Below, one piece after another: positions 1 through 11,642 of a DNA stretch of 64,000 bases. Source of the stretch: Hydnum rufescens UP504 (taxonomy: Eukaryota; Basidiomycota; Agaricomycetes; Cantharellales; Hydnaceae). The notes beneath the pieces were generated by a model. The model worked only from the letters and a program-made list of their open reading frames with translations. It made no database searches and was not told the DNA's origin. The translations under genes were made by a program, and so were the position numbers. The number at the start of each line of letters is the position of its first letter. The stretch's first letter is position 1. The stretch covers positions 21,267 through 85,266 of the forward strand of contig MU128946.1 in NCBI GenBank assembly GCA_014904985.1, given 5' to 3'.

Positions 1-174
1 TTTTCGACGGAAAGTAAAACAGGACCACAGATCCTGGGATGTGAATCCATGCTATTTGATGGCCAGAGGAATAACAAGTGTGGATATGAGAGAAATGTAG
101 AAAAATGGATTCGTTTGAGGAGGTAGTTGGGCCCAGATGAGGTATGTACGTAATAGGATTTTATCCCTCCAACA

Positions 175-1397
175 ATGGAGAAAGAAAAGACCTGCTGGAC
201 TGAAGCTGCTGATGCAACAATGCTACAAATATTTCTAGCTGAGAAATCAGCAGGAAATCAATCTGAGAGCAGGTGGAAAGCAGGTGTATACAATCTCATG
301 GCTGAAGAACTCAATGTGAATCTTGCTAGCAGAGGACCCAAGGATCCTGGATCCATTCGTAATCATTTCTCAAAGGTATGAACTTAATATCTCTCAACAG
401 CTTGTGCAACAAGACATGAGAATGATGAGGTTCCAGATGAAAGACACATACAAGACCATTGCCACACTGCATGAAGTTTCAGGATTTACATGGGATGCAG
501 AGTACGGCTGTGTGGGAGTCAATGATGAGGTTTGGGGAAAATATGTGAAGGTATGATCAATATCTCAATGAGGTCACAAGGCAGGAGTTATTTTGCTGAA
601 CTGTCATCTATTCAGGTCCACCCAAAGGCTGGCCACACTACAACAACATGGATTTGCTCTGCTGTGCTGTCATTTCTCGAGGACATTCTGCTTTCCATGC
701 AACGGTGGATATGCAGGAGTCAAAGATGACATTGGGGGAGTGAGAGGATGAGGAAGAAGGCAAAATAAAGGAATCAGATCAGGGTGACTCTGAATCTGAG
801 GTGAGTGCAGCCTATAGTTTTAGGGGAAGTATCGATTATTAACACAGGATCCATCTCCAGAATGATGCACCTATCCCATGGTCCTGGTCCCCTAGTATCA
901 ACAGGGATCTGGTCCCCCACCTGGCAGATGATTCTTTCTACAATTCTCCCAGCCTTGGCAGTACACAGGATCCACCAAATTCTGGCACCCCATCCACCCC
1001 TACAAGAGTCCCATCAAAGCAAAAATCTGCCAACAGCCATTCTATTGGACCAAAGCCAAAGCACACCTGAGTCTCCAGTGGTGCTGCTGCAATACTTGCC
1101 ATTAAGGGGAGCTTAGATAATCTTGTGTATTCTGTAACATCGAGTACAGTGGCCAATGCAAGCAATTTTCCTCCCACCCCACAGCAGAGATCCTTGGCCA
1201 TTCACTGTGCTATGTCAGATCCTGACCTTGGCTTAGGGGAGGAGGGTCTCACACAACTCTGTGTGATTTTTCAGAGGGATATCAGTGCTGCTGATACTTT
1301 TGTGATGATTCATGAGCAGAAGTGCCCACTGGTGCTGAGGACATGGCTGCATACTGTCCTGGGAGAATCAACAGGGATTGATTATTTCATGTCATAG
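175..1397 (+). pseudogene. Myb/SANT-like partner gene of a PIF/Harbinger transposon, decayed
   Basis: Exon 1 (175-375) encodes a Myb/SANT-like DNA-binding module (W-T-E near the start, then SRWKAGVYNLMAEEL and IRNHFSK). A GTATG...CCAG intron at 376-436 rejoins it in frame to MKDTYKTIATLHEVSGFTWD at 437-550, the usual continuation of this domain. After a second likely intron (551-615) the frame that carries on (PPKGWPHYNNMDLL, from 618) is off by one base, so there is a frameshift or unusual splice. In that frame TGA codons occur at 741-743 and 1068-1070, and the C-terminal part (FQRDISAADTF, RTWLHTVLGE) runs to the stop at 1397. Such proteins are known as the second gene of PIF/Harbinger elements, binding the transposon ends. 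The tail-to-tail transposase remnant 20 bp away supports that reading. Sure of the family, unsure of exon limits. Confidence 0.75.
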
Positions 1398-1417
1398 ATC
1401 CAGGAGATAGAGAATAA

Positions 1418-2770
1418 TCAAGTGATCCTTTGCCACTCCAGCTCTTCCTGATAGCTCTCCCACATTGAAAGTGCAATTTCTTCTTGCAATTCCATACCAT
1501 GCCTATGATCAGCTTGGGAGAGTGGCTCCTGCTCCATACCAGCTACCCATTTATCAAAATCCAGGTCCATCATATCCTCAGGGAAGTCCTCAATCTCTTG
1601 AGTGTCATGTATATGGATGAAATTGTGGATTGTGCACAGTGCAGGTACATGAGCTTGAGTGACAAATGGGAACTTGGGCCCATGTGTAAGTAAAGGAAAG
1701 CATCACTTGAGAATACCAAAGATCCTTTCAACAGCATTCCGAGCTTGGAAGTGGTGAAGATTGAATAATTCACAGTAGTCTTTTGGCCTCAAAAAAAATC
1801 AGTCCATCTGGATTCTGGAAATTATATCAATCTCTATGTCAAATCTGATTGGCCCCATTCTTGGAGATGATAATGGATGCCACAATAAGGAATAATACAT
1901 TCTTTTGAGAGAGTGAAACCTGCATCAGCCAGGTAAAACTTCCCCTCTGGTATTGTGAAGTCCATCCTTCTTGCATCTGCATAGAGTGCTGTATCTGCAG
2001 CAGAGCCTTCCCATCCACTAAGAACATAGGTAAAAAGGAGCTCAAATGAGCAACATGCCAGGATATTTTGTGAGACAGATTCTTTTCAATTACGGAAAGC
2101 TGCCCTGTCATCAGCAGGCAGATGGGCAGTGATATGTGATCCATCAAGACAACCAATAGCATTATCAAAGAAGGGTGAGAGCTTTGGGTTCTTGGTAATG
2201 GTGGGGGAGGGTGGAGTATTTGCAGTTGGAAGGCGGATATATGAATTATACAATGTAGGATTTATAATGGCATTGAGGACACCATGGAAATACCTACCAA
2301 GATAAGCAAGTAGTTATATTGCAGTGTCCACAGAAATTAGACTATGCTTACTTGGATAGGGTATCATTACTATGCTGAAATCTCTCCCCAATGCTCCGCA
2401 TTGTCCCCCCATACACAGCATAATGTAAGAATATTGCAACTTGCTCCTCAACAGACAGATGCTTTGACCACCAGAGGCCACTTTTCTCCTGGCAAGCATG
2501 GACCAAACGAAGGAAAACATGTTTCTGCATACCCAATTGGTCATGAATACGAGATGGGTGAGGGCATGAGAGTAGCTCTTTTACCCACATCTCTCCAGTG
2601 AAAGGGGATGTGTGGTAAGGGGTCTTAGCATAGTGGCTTTGAGCATACTGGATGGTGGCAGCAACAGTGGCAGCAGCAGCAGCAAGGATGACTTGGTTCT
2701 GCTGCCTTGTAAGTGCCTGCACATGTTTCCATTTGTCATTTTGAGTCTTGGTATTGTGGATTGGACTCAT
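1418..2770 (-). pseudogene. PIF/Harbinger DDE transposase (HARBI1-like, DDE_Tnp_4), decayed
   Basis: Start at 2770; exon 1 runs to 2352 and ends HSNDTLS; a 58-nt intron (2351-2294, GTAAGC...GGTAG) restores KYFHGVLNAI. The DDE domain follows: GCLDGSHITAHLPADDRA with Asp at 2143-2145, then YLADAGFTL with Asp at 1924-1926, then ARNAVERIFG with Glu at 1727-1729, so all three catalytic residues are kept. The C-terminus (PEDMMDLDFDKW ... EWQRIT) stops at 1418. The gene is dead: TGA replaces an expected Arg at 2086-2088 and again at 1703-1705, and a frameshift lies near 1845. Both TGAs fit CGA-to-TGA change. Enzymes of this family cut and paste the element with a Myb/SANT-like partner (here the convergent gene at 175-1397). 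I did not find terminal inverted repeats with confidence. Confidence 0.88.
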
Positions 2771-2950
2771 AGATGTGGAAATACAAGAAAGTATGAGATG
2801 TAGATAGGTGTTTCTGGACTACAGAAACAGGTTCAAAAATTCCAGAACACATTCACCAGAAACGCTCCTGAGAAACATTTCTTGTGCAGCTGAACTGGCC
2901 CTAATGTGCCTATTTTTTATTTTTTTTGCAATTCCAAGGGGATACCTGAA

Positions 2951-2991
2951 GCTTGGTCCCAAATTATGAGGGACCTCATAATTAAGCCTCC
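2951..2991 (-). repeat. Hairpin terminus, copy of the end at 27454
   Basis: A perfect 10-bp inverted repeat (AATTATGAGG / CCTCATAATT, 2962-2984) sits in about 40 bp that match, in the opposite orientation, the sequence at 27454-27500 (GGTCCCAAATTATGAGG side). The outer end reads AAGCCT here and CAGGCTT there. This resembles the hairpin-capped ends of elements A, D and F, but I could not find a partner end. Confidence 0.45.
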
Positions 2992-4190
2992 TTTGGCTTA
3001 GTCAGTCACTGGTATATGGTTTTAGTAATTGTAGAAGGGTTTTATGGCCTAGGTTGTATCACCACAGAACTCTCAGGGAAAGCTATCCAACTTGAGCCTC
3101 AGTCTTAGTCACTGAGAATGGTCCAAGGTTTCACAGGATGCTCTAAGTACACAAGGTGTAGCTAGAAGCTATGGGAACATGGCCAAGGGTATGCAGGAAC
3201 TGCACACTACTGAGGTGGAATAATATTAATACCTTACCACTTGCATCCTGCAGACTTGGACAAGAAGGCATAATAGAGGTCCTCAGGGAAAAGTAGTATG
3301 ACTCTGGGTCAAGTCAAGGAAGGATAAGACAAACTGGAAATGTGGTGGTCTAGTGTCATAAAGGAGTAATGACCTGTAGCACAATGTGAATTGTGCTAAT
3401 ATCTGCATATTACATAATCAGAGGTTCTGGCTACTTGGAGTCTAGGCAAGAGGTTGTAGCAGGTTGCTATGCATGGGTTTAGATTCAGATACAAGGGAGC
3501 TTTAACTCTAGTGGGCTATTCTCCAACTAGTGGGACTACACATGTTCTGTTCACTAGCTGGACCACACCAGAGGTACTTAATTGCACTGGGAAGATGAGT
3601 TTACAAGGTTTCATAGCAGGGAACAGTCAATCACTATGATTTGAGAGGAAGCTGTCTATGAGACAAAGTTCTACTAGCTAGTGCTAGTGTTGAATTTTTG
3701 TTGTTCTACCATGGCAGATTGGAGGGATATTTATCCCTTCAAGGTTGCATTGTAGAACATTGCATGATCTACCTATCTAAGATTCCTTACTATTGTAGAG
3801 GTGTCTATTGAGATGTAATATTCCATGCCTTATTCTTTCCAGGACCTTGTGTGCTTTTCCAATGATGTGATGCTTTTCACAGGCATGTTTCCTAATCCCC
3901 TCAATGTGTAAATGAGATGCTCTGTTTTACTTTATCCTTCTAGAGTAATGCTTGTTAGGATGCTTTGTCTGCCCCAGGTGAGTAGTTCTGTATGTAGGTA
4001 GATGGTTTAAGGAGTTGAAGTTAAAAAAGATGAATTAAGGATGTGGTTATGGTAAATGTTGTAGGGCTCTAGAGTGATGATGATGAGTGGAGTTAAAGAT
4101 TGCAGAAGGTGGGAGGAATGAATGAGGAGAGGGAGAAGATGGATGATGGATGGGTTAGAGATTGAGAGTTATGAAGTAGGTAAGAAAGCA
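2992..4190. other. No gene seen
   Basis: AT-leaning, CpG-poor sequence with stops in all frames. I see no domain, repeat array or RNA gene here; it may be old transposon debris. Confidence 0.4.
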
Positions 4191-4201
4191 GATGATGAGA
4201 A

Positions 4202-5150
4202 TTATGGGGAAAATGGGATGGATTGATGTGCTGGTGTAGTATGCATGTTGTTTTTCAAGATTGGAATTTGACAAGAGTGAATGAAGAGATGTATTTGTTG
4301 ATAAGTTGTAATACTGATGGGAAGGATGGTTGAGTGAGGAAAGAAGAAGCTTACATAATGAGGGGGAGGAATGAGGGGGGGAAGGGAATGGGGAAAGGAG
4401 AGGGGAGAAAGAAAGAGGGATGTGAGAGTAAGGAAGAGGATGTGATAGAGAAGTGAGGAGGAATAATGGAGATATGTATTGAGAGTAGAGAAGATAGAGA
4501 GGAGGATATGAACAAGGAAGGGATGAGGGAATGAGATCAGAGAGCAGGATAAGGAGCTTTCTGGAGGGAGCAAGAGGAGGAAGCTAGAAGAGAAGGAGGG
4601 GTAGAAAGATAGGGGGTACCTGATTTTGAAGTCTTTGATTTTTTGGAGGTAGCTAAGGGAGAGGAGAGACAGGTGAGAGAGGAAGGGGGAAGGGAAGAAA
4701 GAGGGAGAGTACCAGTATCAGGGGAGGGGAGAGAGTGTTTGATGGTGTCAGAAGAGGATTGATTGTTGAGGGAGGCTAAAAAGGAGATAAGAAAGGAAGG
4801 GGAGGAGAAGGGAGGGGGACTTATGGGAGGGAGCTGAATGGGGAGGGAGAGAAGAGAGGATGAGAAAGAAGGGATATAGAAATCACATGAAATTCCCATA
4901 TCATCTCCAAGATGATACAGGAAACAAGAAATATTTTGAAGACATATGTGCTTACCAGGAGTGGATGTGGTAGCAGGAGCCCTAGTGTGGGAGTGAGTGA
5001 CATGGGAGGGAGGAGGATTGGGCAAAAGGGGTCTAGAGACATGGGGACTGTTGACAGGGAGTAGGGGAAAGATCACAAGCAAAAGGAAAGGAGGAAGGGA
5101 GGATGAGGATGGGGGAGGAAGGAAGGGAGGGAGATCTTGAGCCTTGAACC
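4202..5150 (-). other. Pro/Ser-rich low-complexity tail of a decayed minus-strand gene
   Basis: The plus strand is almost all purine (GGGAGG, GAAGAG runs), so the minus strand reads as Ser/Pro/Leu-rich peptides in every frame. The stretch directly follows the open frame at 5151-6596 and was probably its continuation before frameshifts. A single palindromic satellite unit interrupts it at 4893-4924. Little weight can be given to these peptides. Confidence 0.35.
4893..4924. repeat. Isolated unit of palindromic satellite P1
   Basis: TTCCCATATCATCTCC followed by AAGATGATACAGGAA: an imperfect inverted repeat identical in type to the arrays at 6833-6985 and 8935-9590, here as a single unit inside coding-like sequence. 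Confidence 0.6.
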
Positions 5151-6596
5151 TCAGTCTCTCTGTTGTGAGGGGTAGTGGGAAGGAGAGGACAAGGAGTAGA
5201 AGGAGTGGGAGTGGTATGACCAGAGGATTGATGGGAAGGGGGAGGAGGAAGGGAGGTCAAGGGGAAGAGGGGAAGAGCAAGGCAAGAAAGGATGAAAGGA
5301 AGGGGGGAGAGAACCAGTGGGAGGGACATGGAGAGAAGTAGATGAATTGGGGAGAGGATGGGGAGAGCAAGAGTGAATCAGATCATTGTGATCAGGATCG
5401 ATGTGATCAAGATTGTTGGGATCAGGATCATTGGGATCAGGATTGATGTGATTGGGGTTGTTGTGATTGGGATCATTGCAATCAGGATTGATGTGTTCCT
5501 GAGAGTTATCAGAATCAGTGTCATCAGAGTCATCAGACTCATTGGCATCATCTCGAGGAGTCTGAACAGCATTGTCATCCTTGATGATGTGTTTACTCTT
5601 GACATGATCAGGTGGAAGGGGAGAGTGTGAGGAGGGGAGAAGGACAGGGGCAGTGGGAGGAGGGCTAAGGACAGGGGAGACAGCAGTGGAGCATTTGTAT
5701 TCACCTCTGGGAACAAGATCCTTGCACAGGACATGCTTCTGACCATCTGGGAGGGGAGGAGGAGGATGAAGGGCACAACACTGGCACTCCTGATGTAACT
5801 CCATTTCCTGGAAGAGAGAAGAGAGGTGAGAGGGAGAGAAAAGAGAAGAGAGGAGAAGAGAGACCCAAAGGAGATTGTTGAGGGCAATCTTGATGCTGCT
5901 GCTAAGCTTGCTCTTGAGATTGAAATTGATGTCATTATATTTTGATTTTTCAACAAGGGAGAGAATCTTCTGATTGAACTTGTGATGTTCAGTGGAGAGG
6001 TTTTTGAGGGTAGCAAGGGAAGAGATTTCAAGGGGAGAAAGGAAGGTTGTATTGGTGGTGGTGGAGGAGTTGGGGATGAGGGGGTCCCAGAATTCAAAGT
6101 AGGCAGAAAATTTGCAATGGATGGTGAAGATGATGGAGAGCTCATAGTGGAGGATGGCACCAGGGCTAGTCTTAAGGAGAAGGGGGTGATAGCAATTGAT
6201 GTAGTGAAGTTTGATGAGGAGGGCCATTTGGAGGTGATTCATATTCTTGACAAGATTGATGGTGGTGATGGCAATCATCCATCTCTTGACAAGAGGGGAG
6301 GAGCAAATGGAGCTCTTTGGCTGGGACCAGATGGGTTTACACCCCAACCAAGTGCAATTGATCTCCTCCTTGGAGATGGGAGGGATGAGAGAACTGAAGT
6401 AAGGGTAGGAGGAGGGGGGGAGAGGCTGGGTGTCCTTTGACTTTAGTTTAGTTTTTTGAGGGCAAAGGCCAGGGATGGGGATGCTTTTAATGGTGGCAAG
6501 GTCAGAGTGTGGACCATGAATGGGGGTGATTTGATGGAGAGCATGGGTGAAGTTGACAAGGGTGCCCACTGAATTGATGTGGAACCAGAATGCCAT
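5151..6596 (-). CDS. Unknown 481-residue protein with Asn/Asp/Pro repeat, probably transposon-derived
   Basis: The longest uninterrupted frame in the window. The first 240 residues are ordinary-looking with no motif I recognise (it starts MAFWFHINS; includes EEINCTWLGCKPIW). Then comes a Ser/Leu-rich stretch, a Cys-containing part (HQECQCCALHPPPPLP), an acidic run (DDANESDDSDDTDSDNS), and a repeat built on N-P-D/N-x-N-D-P (about residues 365-420), ending in Pro/Ser-rich sequence. His and Cys occur where Arg would look natural, as CpG decay of CGN codons would give. Sequence upstream (6600-6790) also reads as protein in another frame, so the true start may lie further up. Function unknown. Confidence 0.45.
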   Translation of the reverse strand: MAFWFHINSVGTLVNFTHALHQITPIHGPHSDLATIKSIPIPGLCPQKTKLKSKDTQPLPPSSYPYFSSLIPPISKEEINCTWLGCKPIWSQPKSSICSSPLVKRWMIAITTINLVKNMNHLQMALLIKLHYINCYHPLLLKTSPGAILHYELSIIFTIHCKFSAYFEFWDPLIPNSSTTTNTTFLSPLEISSLATLKNLSTEHHKFNQKILSLVEKSKYNDINFNLKSKLSSSIKIALNNLLWVSLLLSSLFSPSHLSSLFQEMELHQECQCCALHPPPPLPDGQKHVLCKDLVPRGEYKCSTAVSPVLSPPPTAPVLLPSSHSPLPPDHVKSKHIIKDDNAVQTPRDDANESDDSDDTDSDNSQEHINPDCNDPNHNNPNHINPDPNDPDPNNLDHIDPDHNDLIHSCSPHPLPNSSTSLHVPPTGSLPPSFHPFLPCSSPLPLDLPSSSPFPSILWSYHSHSFYSLSSPSHYPSQQRD

Positions 6597-6832
6597 CTAT
6601 TGGAGGAAGGATTAGAGTGGGGGAGGCATGGAGTGAAGAAGAAGAGGGGACCTTTGGCTGAGAGTTGTGAACATATTGGGTGACATGAGGGTTGTGTAGG
6701 AGGGCCTCAGATATGTCACAAGTTTTCTCTTTTGAATGGAAGAATTTGATGTTATGCCATACAATGGGATTGAACCAAGTGGCAATCTATTGATGAGAGG
6801 GTGGGTGATATCAGTGTGAAGCTACATGTCAA

Positions 6833-6985
6833 TTCCCATATTGTCTTCAAGATGATACAGGATAGGGACATTTTCCTGTATCATCTTGAAGATGATACAG
6901 GAAATGGCCCCATTCCCATATCATCTCAAAGATGATATGGGAAAATGTCCCTATCCTGTATTGTCTTCAAGACAATACAAGAAAC
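6833..6985. repeat. Palindromic satellite P1, short array
   Basis: Three to four adjoining inverted repeats of the form CCTGTATCATCTTGAAGATG / CATCTTCAAGATGATACAGG with spacers such as GGGACATTTT. Each unit is its own near-perfect hairpin. The same unit recurs at 4893 and in the larger array at 8935-9590, flanking the decayed gene at 7030-8810. Confidence 0.8.
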
Positions 6986-7029
6986 CACAAGATAATAGGC
7001 CACACAGGCTTGCCTCCACAATCCCATCC

Positions 7030-8810
7030 TGAATAGACCAAAGTCACCCCTCCATCCACTCCAACAGACAATTGGACATAAACAGCATCAGGAGCCCACT
7101 CATATGTGGCCAGTTCATCAACAACCACTCAACTTGCTCCACAACCAGCTCATACCCCCCATCTAGTTGCCACTTCCTCACCTCCTTCTGGATGATCAAT
7201 CACACCTCCACTGTATACCTATCAAATGCAGACAGGTACAGCTTCCCCCACATAAGGAACTCTGTTATCACTCCAGAATCATCGCAGAATGCTGTTGAGA
7301 ATGCAGAGTCAAACAACCCCATCAGCTCACCAAGGAATGTACCATCAGTGATGTGCTCACACAGTGACACATACACTTGCTCCCATTCAACCACCCCTAG
7401 CCCTCCTTGGTGTCACTTGTGCTCCTGCATCACCACTCACTTGTCTTCTGCTGTCCCAAACATGTACAGTGAGCCACCAATCATCAAGACTCAATGATTC
7501 TCCTCAAACAACATAGATAGCAGCTGTGCTCACTCCATCAGTCCTCTTCTTTGCAATCACCTCTTCACTTACCCCAGCAAGATGATCTCCTATCAGTGTC
7601 TGCATCCCCTTGATCTTTGTGTAATGCCTGTGGAAGTAGTGGTCCCCACATGTCACATACTGGCACATCATTTGAACTGCATATTGCAACCATATAAACA
7701 TATTCATTGTCAAATTCATGGAGATCAGTTGCTCCTTCATTGTGTACTCCTTCAATGCCTGGGAAAAATTAGGCTGTGGTCAGCTCAGTTCTTGGAATCA
7801 CCCATCACTCATCCCCATCCCCATCTCTGTCATCCATGCCACATCATCCACCTTCCATGATCCACATACCTCTTGAAGATCAAGAAGCATCTTAGAATCT
7901 GTCTCCAGGTACACATACTTGTTCATGTTTCATGACAAGTGAGAAAATAGAATGTTGTTGTTAAATGTGGTGCTTCGAGTCAATCTGCTCCTCTCCTTAG
8001 CACCCTGCTCTCACTTGATACCAGATATGCACCAAGGTCCCACCCATTCAAACACCACAGATTATTCCATAGCTTCTGCCCCTTCAGAAGTCCCACTCAC
8101 CATGTCCATTCCTCCAGCTTCTCCTTACCTTCCATCTCATCCCCTTCCTCCCCATCCTCCCCCTCCATTTGACTGTGGATTTTGTTTGTCATCTCCATCA
8201 CATGAACAAGTTCTTCCTCCATCATCTTCATGAGCTGCTTGATCACTACCTGTTGATGGTTCCCCCCCCAAATGGTTGAAATTCCCCTTGAGAAACTGCT
8301 TCTTTGCCCACCTTCATTAGCTCCAGAACAGGAAGGTCTTGAACACATGTTCCATCCAGTGTCATGACCAACTTGTTCTTGATCCATTCTCAACACAGCC
8401 CAATTTGGATCCCCAACTCCTTGTCTACCATACATTGACTCTGAATGTGCTCCATCAAATTCATTGCATGCTTCTGTTCAATCCCATGACAGTTCCAATG
8501 AATGAATACCACCCAAGTGACTTTACCTGACTCAGGTCAACCACACAGTGTCCAATCATCATGCCTTTGATCATGCTCATCATTGATGATCATGATCTCC
8601 TCATCAATAGGTGAGATCATCTCTGCAAATGTCCCCATCTCTCCTCCCTCCACCTGTCTCATTTCCCTGTCAGTCACATCTATTCCTCTATCCCCTCTTT
8701 ACTCACACTTCTGGGTGTCACCTCCCTCCCCTTCCCTTTTGTATCCTTCACCCTTTCACTGTGGTGCAATTCAGAGGCCATGTTCTTCACTGTGTTTGAG
8801 GTTCAAGTGA
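7030..8810 (-). pseudogene. Unrecognised decayed gene between two P1 arrays
   Basis: Several minus-strand segments look like pieces of one protein in changing frames. A possible start is the ATG near 8783. Segments include VTWVVFIHWNCHGIEQKHAM (about 8525-8460), MNLMEHIQSQCMVDKELGIQ, a Met/Glu-rich helix (8240-8150), MNKYVYLETDSKMLLDLQE (near 7930-7870), and 7755-7504 with YVTCGDHYFHRHYTKIKGMQ and AKKRTDGVSTAAIYVV. The last part (7394-7200) contains FLGELMGLFDSAFSTAF. Many His/Cys residues probably stand for lost Arg codons. I recognise no domain. Its position between two arrays of the same palindromic satellite suggests it may be cargo or the coding part of a P1-type element, which is inference only. 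Confidence 0.35.
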
Positions 8811-8934
8811 CAGTGATAGTGAAGTGGCTAACCCCACATTCCCTCTTTTTGGGATGCTCTATATATACCATGTTGCCTCATGTTTGGAATGTGTTCATCA
8901 TGTGATTGGTCTTCACTGGCCTGTATATGCTGTA

Positions 8935-9590
8935 TGATCTCAATGATGATATGGGAAACAGTGTGATCTTGAGACCTTATGGAAGTGATAGAGGACTTGA
9001 ATCCATTTCCCAGATCATCATCAAGATGATACAGGAATTCATTCCCTTTCCCCTATCATCTTGATGACAATAAGGGAATTCATTCCATTTCCCCTATTGT
9101 CTCAATGATGATAAGGGAAGTCATTCTGTTTCCCCTATTGTCTTGATGACAGTAAGGGAATTCATTCCCTTTCCCCCTATTGTCTTAATGATGATATGGG
9201 AATCCACTTCTATTCCCCTATCATCTTGATGATGATAAGGGCATCTGTTTCCCCTATTGTCCCAATGACAGTAAGGGAATTCATTCTCTTTACCCTATCA
9301 TCTCAGTGATGATAAGGGAATTCATTCCATTTCCCCTATTGTCTCAATGATGATAAGGGAAGTCATTCCATTTCCCCTATCATCTTGATGATGATAAGGG
9401 AATCCACTTCAGTTCTCCCCTATTGTCTCAATGACATAAGGGAAGTCATTCTGTCTCCCCTATCATCTTGATGATGATATGGGAATTCACTCTCTTTCCC
9501 CTATTGTCTCAATGTCAATATGGGAAGTCATTCCATTTTCCCTATCATCTCCATGACAATAAGGGAATTCATTCCATTTCCACCCTGCCT
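8935..9590. repeat. Palindromic satellite P1, main array
   Basis: About 14 units of 40-48 bp. Each has TTTCCCCTATCATCTTGATG followed by ATGATAAGGGAATTCATTCC or the variant CCCCTATTGTCTCAATGATG, so each unit folds on itself (CCCTATCATC against GATGATAAGGG). Unit sequences vary (TCATC/TTGTC), but left and right halves often vary together only in part. Flanks hold no recognisable termini. Confidence 0.85.
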
Positions 9591-10173
9591 AACCCCAACA
9601 CCACCCCCACCTTAATTACAAAATGAGGTAAGGAGCTGTCAACTCAGATGAAGTCCTTGAAGACCTGAGGATTATTTTGGACAAAGAAAAGTGCTGTGAG
9701 TTGCATGCAATGCAAATAAAAGACATCACATGTGCCTGTGATGATGGCAGCATGAGTTCCCAGCATGTGGGGTTCTTGACAATGATCTTGAGCACCTTGA
9801 AGTCTGCCATATCCAAGCAATCTGAAGTTGTCAATGTCTGACAATGGTGTACTGTAATGTCAATGAATGAACCCCTGAACCATTGAGTAACTCAATGCCA
9901 GCAATTTCCAGCATTTAAAAGCATCCAAACATCAAGGTCACAAGCATTCCCACAAGTGGATACAGAGCACATAACCATGTAATAGATAGAATATGCAAAC
10001 ATTTTCACTGAAAGTGTTAGAATTGTGAGAACAAGGCTCAATTAGATAGTAGATTCAGCCACTTGTATTGATCAGAATTTGCCAAAATGCACATATGTTG
10101 GAGGAATATGTGTAGAGTACATGGACTATCCATTATATTGAACATTCTTGCCATATTCTTGGTTTTTGTTTTT
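9591..10173. other. No gene seen
   Basis: Short minus-strand peptides are present (9834-9616), but with no recognisable motif. The right edge is the start of element A1. Confidence 0.35.
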
Positions 10174-10193
10174 CACCTCAGGCATATAGATTT

Positions 10194-10242
10194 GGACCCT
10201 TTGGGTTGGCTTTTACTGCACAGGAGAGGACCCAAAGGGTCC
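10194..10242. repeat. End hairpin of element A1
   Basis: GGACCCTTTGGGT (10194-10206) pairs perfectly with ACCCAAAGGGTCC (10230-10242) around a loop containing GGCTTTTACTGCACAGGAG. The same loop core, with a different but still paired stem, caps element D (20874-20925). Confidence 0.85.
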
Positions 10243-10249
10243 CTTGACC

Positions 10250-11065
10250 CATCACAGACTCATGAGTGGGGACTACATTGACTCATGAGGGGACAGTGCC
10301 AAATCATGACTTGGGCATGGTCAAGGCAGGGTATTGACAATAAAACTCATGAGCTGGGGCATCCCACTCATGGGTGGGACCTGCTGACCCATGAGTTAGA
10401 GCATTAGACCCATGGATTTGAGCCCTGGACTCATGAGTTGGACCCTCAGACTCATGAGTTGGGCCATCAAACTCATGAATTAGACCCTCAGACTCATGAG
10501 TTGGACCACTATACTCATGAGTTGGGCCATTGGACTCATGAGTTGGACCATTAGACTCATGAGTTGGGTCATGGACTCATGAGTTGGGCATGGACTCATG
10601 AGTTGGCATGGACTCATGAGTTGGCATGACTCATGAGTTGGCACTCATGAGTTGGCCATTGGACTCATGAGTTGGGCCATTGGACTCATGAGTTGGGCCA
10701 TTGGACTCATGAGTTGGGCCATTGGACTCATGAGTTGGGTATTGGACTCATGAGTTGGGCCATTAGACTCATGAGTTGGGCATTGACTCATGAGTTGGCC
10801 ATTAGACTCATGAGTTGGGCATCAGACTCATGAGTTGGACTGTTAGACTCATGAGTTAGGCATCAGACTCATGAGTTTGACCTCCAGACCCATGGGTTTG
10901 ACCCCTGGACTCATGAGTTTGGACCATCATGGACTCATGAGTTGGGCATCAGACTCATGAGTAGGGCCATTAGACCCATGAGTTTGACCCCCAGACCCAT
11001 GGGTTTGATCCCTGGACTCATGAGTTGGACCATCAGACTCATGAATTGAACCATCAGACCCATGA
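10250..11065. repeat. ACTCATGAGT palindromic minisatellite of element A1
   Basis: More than 30 copies of a unit near 20 bp, typically GACTCATGAGTTGGGCCATT. The core ACTCATGAGT is a perfect palindrome. Variants replace ACTCATGAGT with ACCCATGGGT, which is again a perfect palindrome with matched changes on both sides. Confidence 0.9.
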
Positions 11066-11351
11066 ACAACCCTCAACATTGCCACATTGGGAATACACCA
11101 TATATGGCAAGATTATATAATATTATTACATAATTGATTATGTAATATTTCCATGGTGATATTATTCACTGGCATATTGCCATATATGGAAGTCTTATGT
11201 AATTAATTATGTAATGCTTATGGAATACTTCTATATATAGTAATAGCACTATAATGATATTACCATCTATGGAAATATTATGTAATCATCTTACATAATA
11301 TTGCCATATATGGCATACAGCAGTGATTTGAGACAAAAATGGCCATAGCAT

Positions 11352-11642
11352 GTGAAGGAGTGCTTGGATTTTATTGAAATAACATTCCTTGGAAAGAGGG
11401 GATCAAGCTGGATTGGATGGTGGTACAAACATCATGATCCACAAAGAATCATGGCAGGGGTGGCAGGGATGTTGAAAACAAGGAATCTGAGGCAGCTCCA
11501 CACTGGAGCCACCAAAATAATCATCCTCAGAGATGAGGATACAGCACAATGGGCTGCATCCATTGGTACAAAAATGAAGGAAATTGATGGAGAAATGGGG
11601 GAGATATGGATGCCAGCTCATCAGGGAGAAAAATGGCCATAA
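11352..11642 (+). CDS. 96-residue frame carried in all three arms of element A
   Basis: Encodes KECLDFIEITFLGKRGSSWI, then GWWYKHHDPQR, and a Lys/Glu-rich end. The same frame recurs at 26764-27057 (97 residues; a few single-base indels turn RIMAGVAGM into RIHGRGWAGM) and reversed at 34660-34367. No domain recognised. Because the three arms are very similar at DNA level, survival of the frame alone does not prove that it is translated. Confidence 0.3.
   Translation: MKECLDFIEITFLGKRGSSWIGWWYKHHDPQRIMAGVAGMLKTRNLRQLHTGATKIIILRDEDTAQWAASIGTKMKEIDGEMGEIWMPAHQGEKWP

Noticed and set aside
5358..5630. Val/Ile-rich plus-strand frame (membrane-like)
   Set aside because: Antisense shadow of the Asn/Asp repeat in the minus-strand frame at 5151-6596.
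11352..11642. A transposase encoded by element A
   Set aside because: At 96-97 residues it is too short, with no catalytic motif; A is treated as non-autonomous.
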